A stretch of 64,000 bases of DNA from Oscillospiraceae bacterium (GCA_021200565.1 JAJQGJ010000022.1:1-64000); one strand, 5' to 3'. Positions 16,349 to 24,103 are shown, counted from the first letter of the stretch. Numbers and translations are program-made. Notes: generated by a model not told the origin, from the letters alone.

Positions 16349-17362
16349 TTAATCTTTACTGTCGTATTTTATAGCTTTAGATGATTTCTCTTCTAGTAAT
16401 TTTATAGAATCGAGATAATCACGTTCTACCGGACTAAGCGTTCTCGCCTTATATTTTTTGTACTCAATAGTCGCTTTATCTACTGCTTGTTTATGCGTTA
16501 CGCTACCATTGCCTGAAAGGAGCTGTTCCCCGCTCATAGTTAGAATTCTGTCAAGATGTTCTGACCAATCTTTCATTGTCATAGCTTGCTCACGTTCTGC
16601 TTGTCGTTCTGCAAAATCAAGATAACCAGATACAAGCTGTCCCATCGAATGAAGCTCTTTTTCGTTAAGATAATTTTTGGCGATTACAGCCTCTTGAAGT
16701 GTTGGCTGACTTCCCGTAAAAGTAGTAAGCCCCATAAACTCCTTTTCAGCATCAGCTCTGCTATAAATTACTTCTGCCGCAGTCTGACCGTGCACTGCGT
16801 AATGGATTTTATTCTGAACCTTTTTGAAAAACTCCTGTGAAATCTCTGCTTTGGGGTCATAATCGATACTAGTAGCATATATTTCTAAAATCTGACGGTA
16901 AAAGACTTTTTCAGAGGCACGAATGTCACGAATTCGCTCCAATAACTCCTTGAAGTATCCGCCACCGCCTAATTGTTTCAAGCGGTCGTCATCAAGTGCA
17001 AATCCTTTTTTCATATATTCTTTCAGTACTTCTGTTGCCCAGATTCTGAATTGTGTACCACGCTTAGACTTCACTCGATAGCCTACGGAAATTATCACAT
17101 CAAGATTGTAGTACTCTATATTTCGTTCAACCTGTCTATCTCCCTCTGTTTGAACTGTTGCAAATTTTGCAACAGTTCCCTCCCGTTTGAGTTCACCCTC
17201 GGTGTACACGTTTTTTATGTGTCTGGATATTGTGGATTTGTCTCTTTGAAATAACTCCGACATCTGTTCAATGGAGAGCCAAACTGTATCATTATCAAAT
17301 GTAGTCTCTATCTTAGTTAGTCCGTCTTCTGTAGTATAAATAAGAATTTGAGAATCGTTCAT
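16349..17362 (-). CDS. RhuM-family protein
   Basis: 337 aa. The family pattern is clear: 'TVWLSIEQMSELFQRDKSTI', SRHIKNVYTEGEL, 'YYNLDVIISVGYRVKSKRGTQFR' (given in part) and FRIWATEVLKEYM. RhuM was named in a Salmonella pathogenicity island; the N-terminus is an HTH-like module and the function is unknown. It is found mostly in mobile or variable regions, as here. It is opposite in strand to its neighbours. Confidence 0.85.
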   Translation of the reverse strand: MNDSQILIYTTEDGLTKIETTFDNDTVWLSIEQMSELFQRDKSTISRHIKNVYTEGELKREGTVAKFATVQTEGDRQVERNIEYYNLDVIISVGYRVKSKRGTQFRIWATEVLKEYMKKGFALDDDRLKQLGGGGYFKELLERIRDIRASEKVFYRQILEIYATSIDYDPKAEISQEFFKKVQNKIHYAVHGQTAAEVIYSRADAEKEFMGLTTFTGSQPTLQEAVIAKNYLNEKELHSMGQLVSGYLDFAERQAEREQAMTMKDWSEHLDRILTMSGEQLLSGNGSVTHKQAVDKATIEYKKYKARTLSPVERDYLDSIKLLEEKSSKAIKYDSKD

Positions 17363-17446
17363 TTAGTACATCTCCATCCGTATCATAACTTTAAAATAAG
17401 TATAACATATTCCTTTGAAATTGGCAAGAAGTAACCTTAATATAAC

Positions 17447-17475
17447 TTGCTTTTGCTTTGGGAGTATGGTATACT
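17447..17475 (+). promoter_or_regulatory. Promoter, copy 2 of a repeated promoter
   Basis: TTGCTT (17447-17452), 17 bp, TATACT (17470-17475). Nearly identical to 16107-16135. It probably drives the S51 peptidase gene through the GNAT remnant. Confidence 0.65.
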
Positions 17476-17483
17476 GAGTCAAA

Positions 17484-17567
17484 ATGAGTTCGGATGTGAT
17501 TGAAAAATGCGGGTTTAAGAAAGAATACAGGACAGATGAGTTTGTTATGGTGGGGAAAGAGATATAA
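17484..17567 (+). pseudogene. C-terminal remnant of a GNAT acetyltransferase
   Basis: 27 codons ending 'CGFKKEYRTDEFVMVGKEI'. The phrase 'IEKCGFKKE...MVGKEI' is the usual last strand of GNAT N-acetyltransferases (about 150 aa); the rest is gone. As at 16161, a C-terminal stub stands directly behind the repeated promoter. Confidence 0.5.
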
Positions 17568-17586
17568 AAAAGGATTCGTAAAAACT

Positions 17587-18252
17587 ATGATTAACATTTT
17601 ACTTGAAGGCTACGACATTGGCGTGCCGTGGCTGTATAATGAATTGAAAGCATATATCAAGCCGAACCACAAGGTTGCGGTTATCGCTCTTGCCTACCGG
17701 GATAGCCGTGTGAAAAACCTTAAGGATTGGAATGTTCTCTACGACAAGGACAACGGTAAATATTACAACGGTATCGTTGGTGGCTTGACTGCATACGGTA
17801 TTTCCGAGGATAACATCGAGTTCATAAACTATTTTACCGACAGTAAAGAGACGGCAAAAAGAAAAATCGAAAATGCCGATATTCTGTACTTCCTCGGCGG
17901 CTTGCCGGACAGAATGTTTGAACGAATCAAGGAACTTGATTTATATGATACGATTGTAAACCATAAAGGCATCATTATGGGATATAGTGCCGGAGCTCTG
18001 ATTCAGCTTTCGGAGTATCACCTTTCTCCAGATGATGATTACCCCGAATTTTCCTACCACGAGGGTCTTGGCTATCTCGATGACTTTTATCTGGAAGTCC
18101 ACTATGAAGGCACATATATACAGGATGCTTCTATCCGTAGAGTAATAAAAGAGCGTGGCAAGACAGTTTATGCTACACATCTAGGTAAGGGAGCGATTGT
18201 AGTTGATAACGGGAGTATAAAGGTGCTTGGGAAGGTTGAGATATACAATTAA
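17587..18252 (+). CDS. Peptidase S51 (dipeptidase E-like) family protein
   Basis: 221 aa from ATG 17587. A class I glutamine-amidotransferase-like fold with the nucleophile serine in IMGYSAGAL (about residue 137) and the preceding 'ILYFLGGLPDRMF'. S51 enzymes cleave aspartyl dipeptides or act as cyanophycinase-like hydrolases; the substrate here is unknown. An in-frame ATG at 17500 is possible but would overlap the GNAT stub in another frame. It ends in a terminator. Confidence 0.75.
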   Translation: MINILLEGYDIGVPWLYNELKAYIKPNHKVAVIALAYRDSRVKNLKDWNVLYDKDNGKYYNGIVGGLTAYGISEDNIEFINYFTDSKETAKRKIENADILYFLGGLPDRMFERIKELDLYDTIVNHKGIIMGYSAGALIQLSEYHLSPDDDYPEFSYHEGLGYLDDFYLEVHYEGTYIQDASIRRVIKERGKTVYATHLGKGAIVVDNGSIKVLGKVEIYN

Positions 18253-18286
18253 AATCCCATTTGCAACCGGCGGTTGCGGGATTGCT
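18253..18286 (+). terminator. Terminator after the S51 gene
   Basis: ATCCC...GCAACC-3-GGTTGC-GGGAT stem followed by TGCTT. The T-run is weak. Confidence 0.55.
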
Positions 18287-18310
18287 TAAAAAATGAAAGG
18301 AGTAACTCGT

Positions 18311-18532
18311 ATGAAAAAATTGTCTGTCATCTTTGGAGCTCTGGCGGTTATTCTGTCCGACATCATGTGCGCAGTTGTGGCGTACAACTACTGCGCCATC
18401 CGCTGGGGAATGGAGTATGCTGGATATAGCGCACCTCCAGGCGTGGCATTCTTGTGTGCTGTCCCGTATGGGATAGGGATTGCCACCTGTGTGGGCTTGG
18501 CGATTGTTTTCAAAAAGCAAGAGCGACTGTGA
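18311..18532 (+). CDS. Small two-helix membrane protein, unknown function
   Basis: 73 aa with two predicted membrane helices (about 5-27 and 44-66) and a short basic tail. Ribosome site AAAGGAG precedes ATG 18311 by 8 nt. Its stop lies within the repeated terminator that starts at 18521. I do not recognise the family. Confidence 0.6.
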   Translation: MKKLSVIFGALAVILSDIMCAVVAYNYCAIRWGMEYAGYSAPPGVAFLCAVPYGIGIATCVGLAIVFKKQERL

Positions 18533-18630
18533 GGGTCGCTCTTTTTTGTTGTGTGCCCGCTCTTCCCTACCGAAGCCTCCCGCAAATCTCTTCCCCGAAA
18601 AATCGCAAAAAACTGAAATTAGGGCTTGCT
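18521..18630 (+). repeat. 110-bp intergenic direct repeat, copy A
   Basis: It begins with the terminator hairpin GAGCGAC/GTCGCTC-TTTTTT and ends in GGGCTTGCT, the -35 region of the next promoter. About 95% identical to 19329-19437. It forms the join between one module (small membrane protein) and the next (toxin-antitoxin). Confidence 0.85.
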
Positions 18631-18665
18631 AAATTAGCTAATTTCTGATATAATAGAATTAGCTA
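18626..18665 (+). promoter_or_regulatory. Toxin-antitoxin promoter with operator
   Basis: TTGCTA (18626-18631), 17 bp, TATAAT (18649-18654). AATTAGCTA occurs twice, in the spacer (18632-18640, within the palindrome ATTAGCTAAT) and after the -10 (18657-18665). These are likely binding sites for antitoxin autorepression. Confidence 0.65.
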
Positions 18666-18681
18666 GAAGGAGGCGTTTATT

Positions 18682-18924
18682 ATGTTGACCGCTACGGCGA
18701 CTGCAACCGAGATGCAGAACAATTTCGGAAAGTATCTCAGCCTTATCATGGAAGGTCAGGAGATTATTGTCACAAAAAATGGGCGTGAGGTCGGAAGATT
18801 TATCCCGAAAGCTGCGGCTGTATCCTATCTCACCGACTCTTTGACGGGAATCCTCAAAGGAAATTACGATTTGGATGAGGCAAAGTCGGAAAGGCTCAGT
18901 GAAAAATATGAAGCTGTTGATTGA
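18682..18924 (+). CDS. Phd/YefM-type antitoxin
   Basis: 80 aa. Opens with ATATEMQNNFGKYLSLIMEG, the prevent-host-death fold, then 'EIIVTKNGREVGRFIP'. The acidic C-terminus (LDEAKSERLSEKYEAVD) should wrap the toxin. It also represses its own promoter in known systems; paired operator-like repeats are present upstream. Ribosome site GAAGGAGG. Overlaps the toxin gene by 17 nt. Confidence 0.9.
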   Translation: MLTATATATEMQNNFGKYLSLIMEGQEIIVTKNGREVGRFIPKAAAVSYLTDSLTGILKGNYDLDEAKSERLSEKYEAVD

Positions 18925-19315
18925 TGCAAACATTCTGCTGGACGTTCTCCAGAACAGAAAACCTCATGTGGATGAATCTTCAATTATCTGGAAGCTTTGC
19001 GAGACTGAACAAACGAAAGGCTATATTTCGGCGCTGACGTTTGCCAATCTGGTCTATGTCATGAGAAAAGAGCTTGAGCCGGAGAAAATCGAAGAAGTAC
19101 TGAAGTCTCTCTCGCTGATATTTGAATTTGTGGACTTGAGCGCATCCGACCTTTCAAAAGCGGCACAGCTTAAATGGGACGACTTCGAGGATGCCTTGCA
19201 AAGTGTAACTGCCGAGAGAATCCATGCGGATTTCATCATCACAAGAAATGTGCGGGATTTTGCAAAAAGCAAAGTCGTGGCTTTTACGCCGGGGGAGATT
19301 ATTGCAAGAATATAG
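18908..19315 (+). CDS. PIN-domain toxin (VapC-like ribonuclease)
   Basis: 135 aa. The PIN active-site acids are visible: Asp in LLIDANILLDVL at the N-terminus, Glu in the second helix, 'DDFEDALQ' near residue 95, and 'ADFIITRNVRDF' near the C-terminus. It should cleave RNA when free of antitoxin. ATG 18908 lies inside the antitoxin gene; this coupling is typical of type II systems. Confidence 0.9.
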   Translation: MKLLIDANILLDVLQNRKPHVDESSIIWKLCETEQTKGYISALTFANLVYVMRKELEPEKIEEVLKSLSLIFEFVDLSASDLSKAAQLKWDDFEDALQSVTAERIHADFIITRNVRDFAKSKVVAFTPGEIIARI

Positions 19316-19328
19316 GGCACAAAAATGA

Positions 19329-19437
19329 GAGCGACTGTGAGGGTCGCTCTTTTTGTTATGTGCCTGCTCTTCCCTACCGAAGCCTCCCGCAAATCCCTTC
19401 CCCAAAAAATCGCAAAAAACTGAAATTAGGGCTTGCT
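19329..19437 (+). repeat. 110-bp intergenic direct repeat, copy B
   Basis: Second copy of 18521-18630, again from the GAGCGAC/GTCGCTC terminator to GGGCTTGCT. It separates the toxin gene from the tRNA promoter. Homologous recombination between copies A and B would excise the toxin-antitoxin pair. Confidence 0.85.
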
Positions 19438-19461
19438 TTTTTCTGCAGGGTGTGATATAAT
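19433..19461 (+). promoter_or_regulatory. Promoter of tRNA-Pro
   Basis: TTGCTT (19433-19438), 17 bp, TATAAT (19456-19461), 15 bp before the tRNA. The -35 lies in the end of repeat copy B. Confidence 0.75.
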
Positions 19462-19476
19462 ATCAAACGTTGTGAA

Positions 19477-19554
19477 TCTGGGTGTAGCTCAGCTTGGTAG
19501 AGCGCTACCTTGGGGTGGTAGAGGCCGTGGGTTCAAGTCCCGTCACTCAGACCA
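19477..19554 (+). tRNA. tRNA-Pro (anticodon GGG)
   Basis: Cloverleaf: acceptor TCTGGGT/ACTCAGA, D-arm with AGCTCAGCTTGGTAGAGC, anticodon stem CTACC/GGTAG around the loop TTGGGGT (anticodon GGG), T-arm GTGGG-TTCAAGT-CCCGT-type, and encoded CCA at 19552-19554. Its 3' part is the attachment site of the element to the right. Confidence 0.95.
19509..19554. repeat. Attachment site attL (inside tRNA-Pro)
   Basis: 46 bp from the anticodon arm through CCA, identical to 23196-23241. The functional tRNA is kept at this end, next to the integrase gene. Confidence 0.9.
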
Positions 19555-19566
19555 GTTAAAATGAAG

Positions 19567-19596
19567 CCTCGCAAATGGCTTGTTTGCGGGGTTTTT
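19567..19596. terminator. Terminator next to the integrase gene
   Basis: CCTCGCAAA/TTTGCGGGG with 7-nt loop, then GTTTTTCTT. It probably ends the tRNA transcript; it also lies 2 nt beyond the integrase stop on the other strand. Confidence 0.7.
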
Positions 19597-19597
19597 C

Positions 19598-20548
19598 TTA
19601 AATATTGTATATTCCGTTGATGTTTTTCATGGTGAGCTTTCTGCGGTCTCTACCATAGTGCAGGTAAATGTTTGACGTGGTTTCAATGTCGGAATGTCGC
19701 AACCAGTCTTTCACTTCTTCAAGGCTCTTGCCTTCGTCAAAAAGAACACTTGCCGCAGAATGTCGCAGGTCGTGGAAGCGCATGCGTGGAAGGTCGTGAC
19801 TTTTAAGCTGTCTTTGAAATGACTTAGTCAAGGAATCTGGTCGAATCGGTCTGCCGTCGTCCCAAGTGACCACATATTCAGACTTTGGCTTCTGCCGTTT
19901 GAGCTCTTCGAGCATGTCCCGAATATCTGGGAGTAGTTCATAGGTCGCCTTGCTTAGTTCGGTTTTTGTAGTGTCCTTTTCGTCAATCGTGAGGTTCTTA
20001 ACAACCGTGTGCTCTATCCGCATTTCGTTCTTCTCTAAATCTACGGATGACCAACGCAAACCGCAGACCTCAGAGCGGCGCAAGCCGTAGGTCAGAGCAA
20101 GGACGACTGCAGGGTAAACTGGGTGACCGTAGCAAGCGTCTATCACCTGCTGAGCCTCTTTTGCGTTGAGCATGACCGTCTTATCCGAAACAGGCTTCTG
20201 AGAGCGTCTCAGCTTCACATATGCCGCAGGGTTCGTGGGTATGTACTCATACACAACAGCATCGTTCAAAGCTTGCTTGATGAGCGCAAGGTGCTTTCTT
20301 ACCGAAGCAGTTCCGAGACCGCCCGACTTGCCGTCAAGCCGTCCAGAAGACTTGATGTAGTTTGTATAGTCCTTAATCGTTCTGGGCTTGATGTCTTCGA
20401 GGTTCGGGCAGTGTTCGTCAAAGTACGGAATTATATGCCGACCAAAATATACTGTGTAAGCTTCATATGTGGACTTTGCAAGGTCGGGTTTCATGTCTGC
20501 GAGCCACTGGTTGAAGTAATCGGATGTCAGCAAAGTATCATCTCCCAA
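19598..20548 (-). CDS. Tyrosine site-specific integrase
   Basis: 316 aa. N-terminal core-binding domain (residues 8-110, SAM-like). The catalytic domain has Arg in 'YGLRRSEVCGLRW', HxxR in RFHDLRHSAAS, a later His in WLRHSDIETT and the nucleophile Tyr in NIYLHYG. It recombines the element with tRNA-Pro. The start overlaps the rep gene end by 22 nt, so integrase and initiator are co-expressed. It lies next to attL, as expected. Confidence 0.93.
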   Translation of the reverse strand: MGDDTLLTSDYFNQWLADMKPDLAKSTYEAYTVYFGRHIIPYFDEHCPNLEDIKPRTIKDYTNYIKSSGRLDGKSGGLGTASVRKHLALIKQALNDAVVYEYIPTNPAAYVKLRRSQKPVSDKTVMLNAKEAQQVIDACYGHPVYPAVVLALTYGLRRSEVCGLRWSSVDLEKNEMRIEHTVVKNLTIDEKDTTKTELSKATYELLPDIRDMLEELKRQKPKSEYVVTWDDGRPIRPDSLTKSFQRQLKSHDLPRMRFHDLRHSAASVLFDEGKSLEEVKDWLRHSDIETTSNIYLHYGRDRRKLTMKNINGIYNI

Positions 20549-21489
20549 CCGTCAGCTTCAAAGAGAGCTCCAAGCCGTTCGGTGTGCCTCTCTTCCATGA
20601 CCTTCGAAAAGCCTTCAAGCTTCGTAAGTGTTCGAATACGGCTACCGAAGACAGCCCTTGAATCAACCAGGCTTTCAAGAAGCTCATTCAAGAGTATATC
20701 CGAGTATTCGTATGTAGATATAGCAACATAGTCATTCTGGAAGTCAGGTTCTGGCGGGTTCTCCATATATCCAGTTGCAAGAACTTCTCCACGGCTTAAA
20801 CCCTGCGAACAAAAATACATATGCTCATTGAGTTCGGAGACACATTTTGCAAGGTCTTTTCTGATGTACTTAGTGGCGTATTTTGAAGTTGCTTCTGGAT
20901 TCTTTATAGGTTCGAGGTCGCAGAAACCAAACTTTTCAGCATAGGCAAGCCAGTTGTAAACTTCTTCGCCTTTCTTAACTTTATTTGCTATATACTTACC
21001 CATTTTGTCGCCAATCTGGAAGCGATGAAGTTCATTTGCGGGAAGTCCTGCAATGAAACCGTGAACATGCCAAGCTCCGTCATCGTGCTTTTCGAACACA
21101 ATAAGGTACTTAATCTTAACACCGAGCTTTTTGCTCTGGTTTCTTATCCATTGCGTAAAATCCTTTTTGTACTTTTTCAGATTATATCTATCGTACTTCT
21201 GAGGGTCAAGAGTTCCAGTAAAGAAATAATCCCAATGATTGCAAGTAGCAATGTCGAATATAGCGGATTTAGCACGAGAGATATTATTAGCAAGCTTCTC
21301 ATCGTTCACAGTACAGCGAGCCGCACCACGTCTTGCATAGTCGTCTTCACTGACGTTTGAATTCTTAACCGTCTTACAGGTAGTAACTTTTATTTTGAGA
21401 TGGTCATCGCAACCGATAACTTTTATGGAAGTTTGATTTCGTAAGTACTTAGGCTCTGCAGGAGCAATCATTTTTTCACCGCCAATCAT
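20527..21489 (-). CDS. HUH-type rolling-circle replication initiator
   Basis: About 314-320 aa. Motif 1 is 'YFFTGTLDP', motif 2 the two-histidine metal site in AWHVHGFIAG, and motif 3 the tyrosine region SKYATKYIRKDL. This order is that of replication initiators of rolling-circle plasmids and ssDNA phages, which nick the double-strand origin through a tyrosine. No helicase domain follows. The ATG at 21471, after GGTGAAAA, is the better start; ATG 21489 is the longest. It is transcribed into the integrase gene. Confidence 0.85.
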   Translation of the reverse strand: MIGGEKMIAPAEPKYLRNQTSIKVIGCDDHLKIKVTTCKTVKNSNVSEDDYARRGAARCTVNDEKLANNISRAKSAIFDIATCNHWDYFFTGTLDPQKYDRYNLKKYKKDFTQWIRNQSKKLGVKIKYLIVFEKHDDGAWHVHGFIAGLPANELHRFQIGDKMGKYIANKVKKGEEVYNWLAYAEKFGFCDLEPIKNPEATSKYATKYIRKDLAKCVSELNEHMYFCSQGLSRGEVLATGYMENPPEPDFQNDYVAISTYEYSDILLNELLESLVDSRAVFGSRIRTLTKLEGFSKVMEERHTERLGALFEADGWEMILC

Positions 21490-21632
21490 GAATTTACCGC
21501 AATTTGATACTTAGTCAAGTAATAGAGTGCGCTCCGGCACTGCGAGCCAAGCCGAACGGCTCTTGTGCCGTAGCTGGTTGGGTTACCGAGGGCGAATATA
21601 TAAGTAGATCTAAAATTGTTTTGTCGGAGTGC

Positions 21633-21666
21633 GTGGCGGTAGCCGCCTACGGCTGGCGACCGCCAC
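21633..21666. other. GC-rich nested hairpin, candidate replication origin
   Basis: GTGGCGGT pairs with ACCGCCAC, enclosing AGCC/GGCT. It lies 144 bp upstream of the rep gene start inside the element. Rolling-circle nick sites commonly sit in such hairpins near rep; no sequence match to a known origin was made. Confidence 0.35.
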
Positions 21667-21738
21667 ACACTGACCGACCGTCTGCCATTATTGCGGAACA
21701 ACAGACACATCAAAAGGACAGAATGGAACTATCAGGAA

Positions 21739-22077
21739 TCAAGCGGCATTTTCAAGGACTTTTGCAAAAATCATGCCGTAAAATTCAAAGTCGAAGTATG
21801 CACAGGTCAGGAAAACTCGGTCAAGGTTTCCACGGACGAGCTCAATAAAATCGTCGTAGTTCGTGAGTTTATGCTCAACGATGAAGTCAACCAGTGTGCG
21901 ACGAATAGAATCAAGAGCAATCTGCCAGAGCTCCGCAGAATCTATGAAGGTCATAGTTTCGGGTATACAGACCATTTCGTCGCCGATTTCACATACAAAG
22001 CCTTTTTCACTTCGGGAAGTGTTTGCGTCATAGGTTATATCTCTTATGTCATCGATATAATCAGGTAAATTCGCCAT
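21739..22077 (-). CDS. Hypothetical protein of the integrated element
   Basis: 112 aa, acidic, no membrane segment; opens MANLPDYIDDIRDITYD. Ribosome site GGAGACC before ATG 22077. It lies upstream of rep on the same strand. No family recognised; accessory or copy-control roles are possible but unsupported. Confidence 0.6.
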   Translation of the reverse strand: MANLPDYIDDIRDITYDANTSRSEKGFVCEIGDEMVCIPETMTFIDSAELWQIALDSIRRTLVDFIVEHKLTNYDDFIELVRGNLDRVFLTCAYFDFEFYGMIFAKVLENAA

Positions 22078-22403
22078 AAAGGTCTCCTTTTATTTCTCGC
22101 CGCCATTGTTCGCTTCGCTCACTCGGCGGCTTCTGGTACAGACATCGGCGACTTCGTCGCCTCGTCTGGGTGCTATGTTCAACTTTCTGCTTCTCCCCTG
22201 CCTCCTGCAAAAGGGAAAGTTTGCAAATATAGCATAGGGAAGCTTCTGCGTTCTTTTCACACCGTCAGCCGTGCACCACGTTTTAAGGCGGACAAGTGCG
22301 GCTGATGTGTGCCAAAGGGGAAGCAACTGCCTCCGCAGAACTTTCAGCGGGTGCGGGGTTATCGTTCTTTATGCCGCGCGCCTACGGCGCATTTAAGGCA
22401 AAC

Positions 22404-22448
22404 AACGGGGCTCTGCCCCGTTACCCCGCAAGGGCTCTGAGAGCCCTT
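22404..22448. other. Two adjacent GC-rich hairpins in a non-coding stretch
   Basis: AACGGGGC-TCT-GCCCCGTT (22404-22422) and AAGGGCTC-TGA-GAGCCCTT (22430-22448). The surrounding 22078-22661 region has no gene. Additional short hairpins occur at 22146-22160. Paired hairpins like these occur at transfer or replication origins of clostridial mobile elements. Confidence 0.45.
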
Positions 22449-22614
22449 GACCCGCAACTTTTGAAGGTACAACGTTCTGCTTCTATCGGAGGCTTGAAAG
22501 ATTTTAAATGTAGTTTTCTTGAACGAAATGTCGAGATTAGCTACATTTCTACTTGATTATATCAAATCAATGACATGTTGTCAAGACCTTTGTTGAAATT
22601 TTCCGCAAATTGTA

Positions 22615-22643
22615 TTGATTTTCCGACATAACAATGTTATAAT
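22615..22643 (+). promoter_or_regulatory. Promoter of the element XRE regulator
   Basis: TTGATT (22615-22620), 17 bp, TATAAT (22638-22643), followed by TGAGGTG and ATG 22662. Confidence 0.7.
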
Positions 22644-22661
22644 CCTTATGAGGTGACTACC

Positions 22662-23087
22662 ATGCAGAAAGAAACCACTCCAATTACCCTAAAAGAAACC
22701 GTTGAAATGGCGACCACACACGCCAAAGAATACAACAAGAGCATTAAGGAACGTGGACATCTTATTGCCCAGAGGATGAAGAAGCTTCGCAAAGATAAAG
22801 ACGTTACACAATCTCAGGTATGCGACACTACAGGAATAAACAGAATCAATTATTCAGGCTATGAGAATGAAAAAGCTACGCCCAACGCCGAAACACTCGT
22901 CAGAATTGCCGACTACTTTGAGGTCAGCGTTGACTATCTCATGGGCAGGACTGACGACCCCAAAATATACTTTGCTCAGTCTGACACCGAGCAGTCGTCC
23001 GAGAGCTCAGAAGACAGGATAGCAAACTTGGAGCGACAGCTTTCAGAAATGCAAAAGCTTCTTGCTGAAATCAAAAATCAGGCATAA
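22662..23087 (+). CDS. XRE-family regulator with C-terminal coiled coil
   Basis: 141 aa. HTH at about residues 35-95 (KDVTQSQVCDTTGINRINYS, then GYENEKATPNAETL). The C-terminal IANLERQLSEMQKLLAEI is a heptad-repeat coiled coil for dimerisation. The N-terminal 30 residues are an extra extension. It is divergent from the rep operon, so it probably represses the element's replication and integration genes. Ribosome site TGAGGTG. Confidence 0.85.
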   Translation: MQKETTPITLKETVEMATTHAKEYNKSIKERGHLIAQRMKKLRKDKDVTQSQVCDTTGINRINYSGYENEKATPNAETLVRIADYFEVSVDYLMGRTDDPKIYFAQSDTEQSSESSEDRIANLERQLSEMQKLLAEIKNQA

Positions 23088-23195
23088 AAAAGAGCGCTCT
23101 GCGCTCCGTTCCGTGCCTTGCCCCACAGCCTCTTATATTGTTTATAGGTTTGCGATTTTCTCGGCTTTCTGGCGACTTCTACAGCTTTTCCAAAT

Positions 23196-23241
23196 CTTGG
23201 GGTGGTAGAGGCCGTGGGTTCAAGTCCCGTCACTCAGACCA
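23196..23241. repeat. Attachment site attR (partial tRNA-Pro copy)
   Basis: 46 bp identical to the tRNA-Pro 3' half. It lacks the acceptor 5' strand and D-arm, so it is not a functional tRNA. It marks the right end of the element. Confidence 0.9.
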
Positions 23242-23251
23242 TAAATAAAAA

Positions 23252-23277
23252 AAGGCTCATTGCGAGCCTTTTTTTGT
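23252..23277. terminator. Terminator after attR
   Basis: AAGGCTC/GAGCCTT stem with a T7 run; A-rich upstream, so it works in both directions. Probably the original tRNA-Pro terminator, and also that of the anti-sigma gene. Confidence 0.8.
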
Positions 23278-23290
23278 TTGTCTTTTTTGT

Positions 23291-24103
23291 TTAGTAGATA
23301 CTTGCGATCAGTGCCTCTGCAGCTTCGGGGTCGGCAAGGTCCGGGTCGAGAGGGAGCTCGAAGAGGACTTTGACGGGCTCTGCTTCCTCATCTACTACTG
23401 TAACATCTTCAACCGTGATGGTGTCGCCGTCATCGGTGGAGAAGGTTATGGTGTCATCTACTATCGAAATAGTGCCGTCGATATTCAGCGTGTACATGTC
23501 CGAAGTTGGAGCGAGCGCTCCGCTATAGGCGGCGATATAGACCGTGTGGTCGGCGAAGATGGTGACGTTGGTCGTCTCCACGAGGAAGTACTCAACGCCG
23601 TCCTCGATGAACATGCACCTTGAGCCGTTACTGAGGGTGAAAATGTTCACGAGCCACGGCTCATAGCCGGATACAACCGGGCTTACCATGATGTCGGTGT
23701 AGTCGGTGATGGGCTCGCCGTCAGCTCTCTCAATCGAGCCGACAATGTAGGTCTTGTCGAGACCGATTTCCTCGTCGTAGGTGCTGAGGTCGTCGCCCGA
23801 TGCGATTCCCAAAATGGTGATTGTGTAACCGCCACTGGTCTGCGGCTCAATGCTCCAAGCCTCTCCTTCGCCGTTCTCGAAATATTCTGCGAGGGTTGTC
23901 TCTCCTGCTCTGTTCGCAATATCCGAAGCGGTCAGAAGCCCTCCTGCGGCAAATGCCGAGGCGGTGAGAATCACTGCTGCCACCAATGCTGCAATAACTC
24001 TTGTATGCCTGTGCTTGTTGGCTGCGGGCTTGTAGTCGGAAGCCTGCTCAACGTAGTCAGGGTTTATGTCTGTAATTGCGTCTGAAATCAAACTTTTCTT
24101 CAT
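23291..24103 (-). CDS. Membrane anti-sigma-factor-like protein
   Basis: 270 aa with a cytoplasmic N-terminus of about 36 residues, one membrane helix (about 37-55) and a beta-rich extracytoplasmic part rich in Thr/Asp. The start overlaps the sigma gene stop (ATGA), typical of sigma/anti-sigma pairs. The N-terminal 'LISDAITDINPDYVEQA' is the likely sigma-binding segment. It probably holds the sigma factor inactive until an envelope signal. Assigned from context and topology, not from a strong motif. Confidence 0.7.
   Translation of the reverse strand: MKKSLISDAITDINPDYVEQASDYKPAANKHRHTRVIAALVAAVILTASAFAAGGLLTASDIANRAGETTLAEYFENGEGEAWSIEPQTSGGYTITILGIASGDDLSTYDEEIGLDKTYIVGSIERADGEPITDYTDIMVSPVVSGYEPWLVNIFTLSNGSRCMFIEDGVEYFLVETTNVTIFADHTVYIAAYSGALAPTSDMYTLNIDGTISIVDDTITFSTDDGDTITVEDVTVVDEEAEPVKVLFELPLDPDLADPEAAEALIASIY

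Larger units (their letters stand above)
19509..23241. mobile_element. 3.7-kb integrated rolling-circle element in tRNA-Pro
   Basis: Bounded by perfect 46-bp direct repeats (19509-19554 and 23196-23241) made of the tRNA 3' half, the classic outcome of tyrosine-recombinase insertion. It contains an integrase, an HUH-type replication initiator, a hypothetical gene, an XRE regulator and GC-rich hairpins. There is no visible relaxase, capsid or conjugation gene. It could be a small integrative plasmid, an integrative mobilizable element, or a phage/ssDNA-virus-like satellite. Confidence 0.85.

Noticed and set aside
23196-23241. Second tRNA-Pro gene
   Set aside because: Only the 3' half is present; it is the attR copy of the element.
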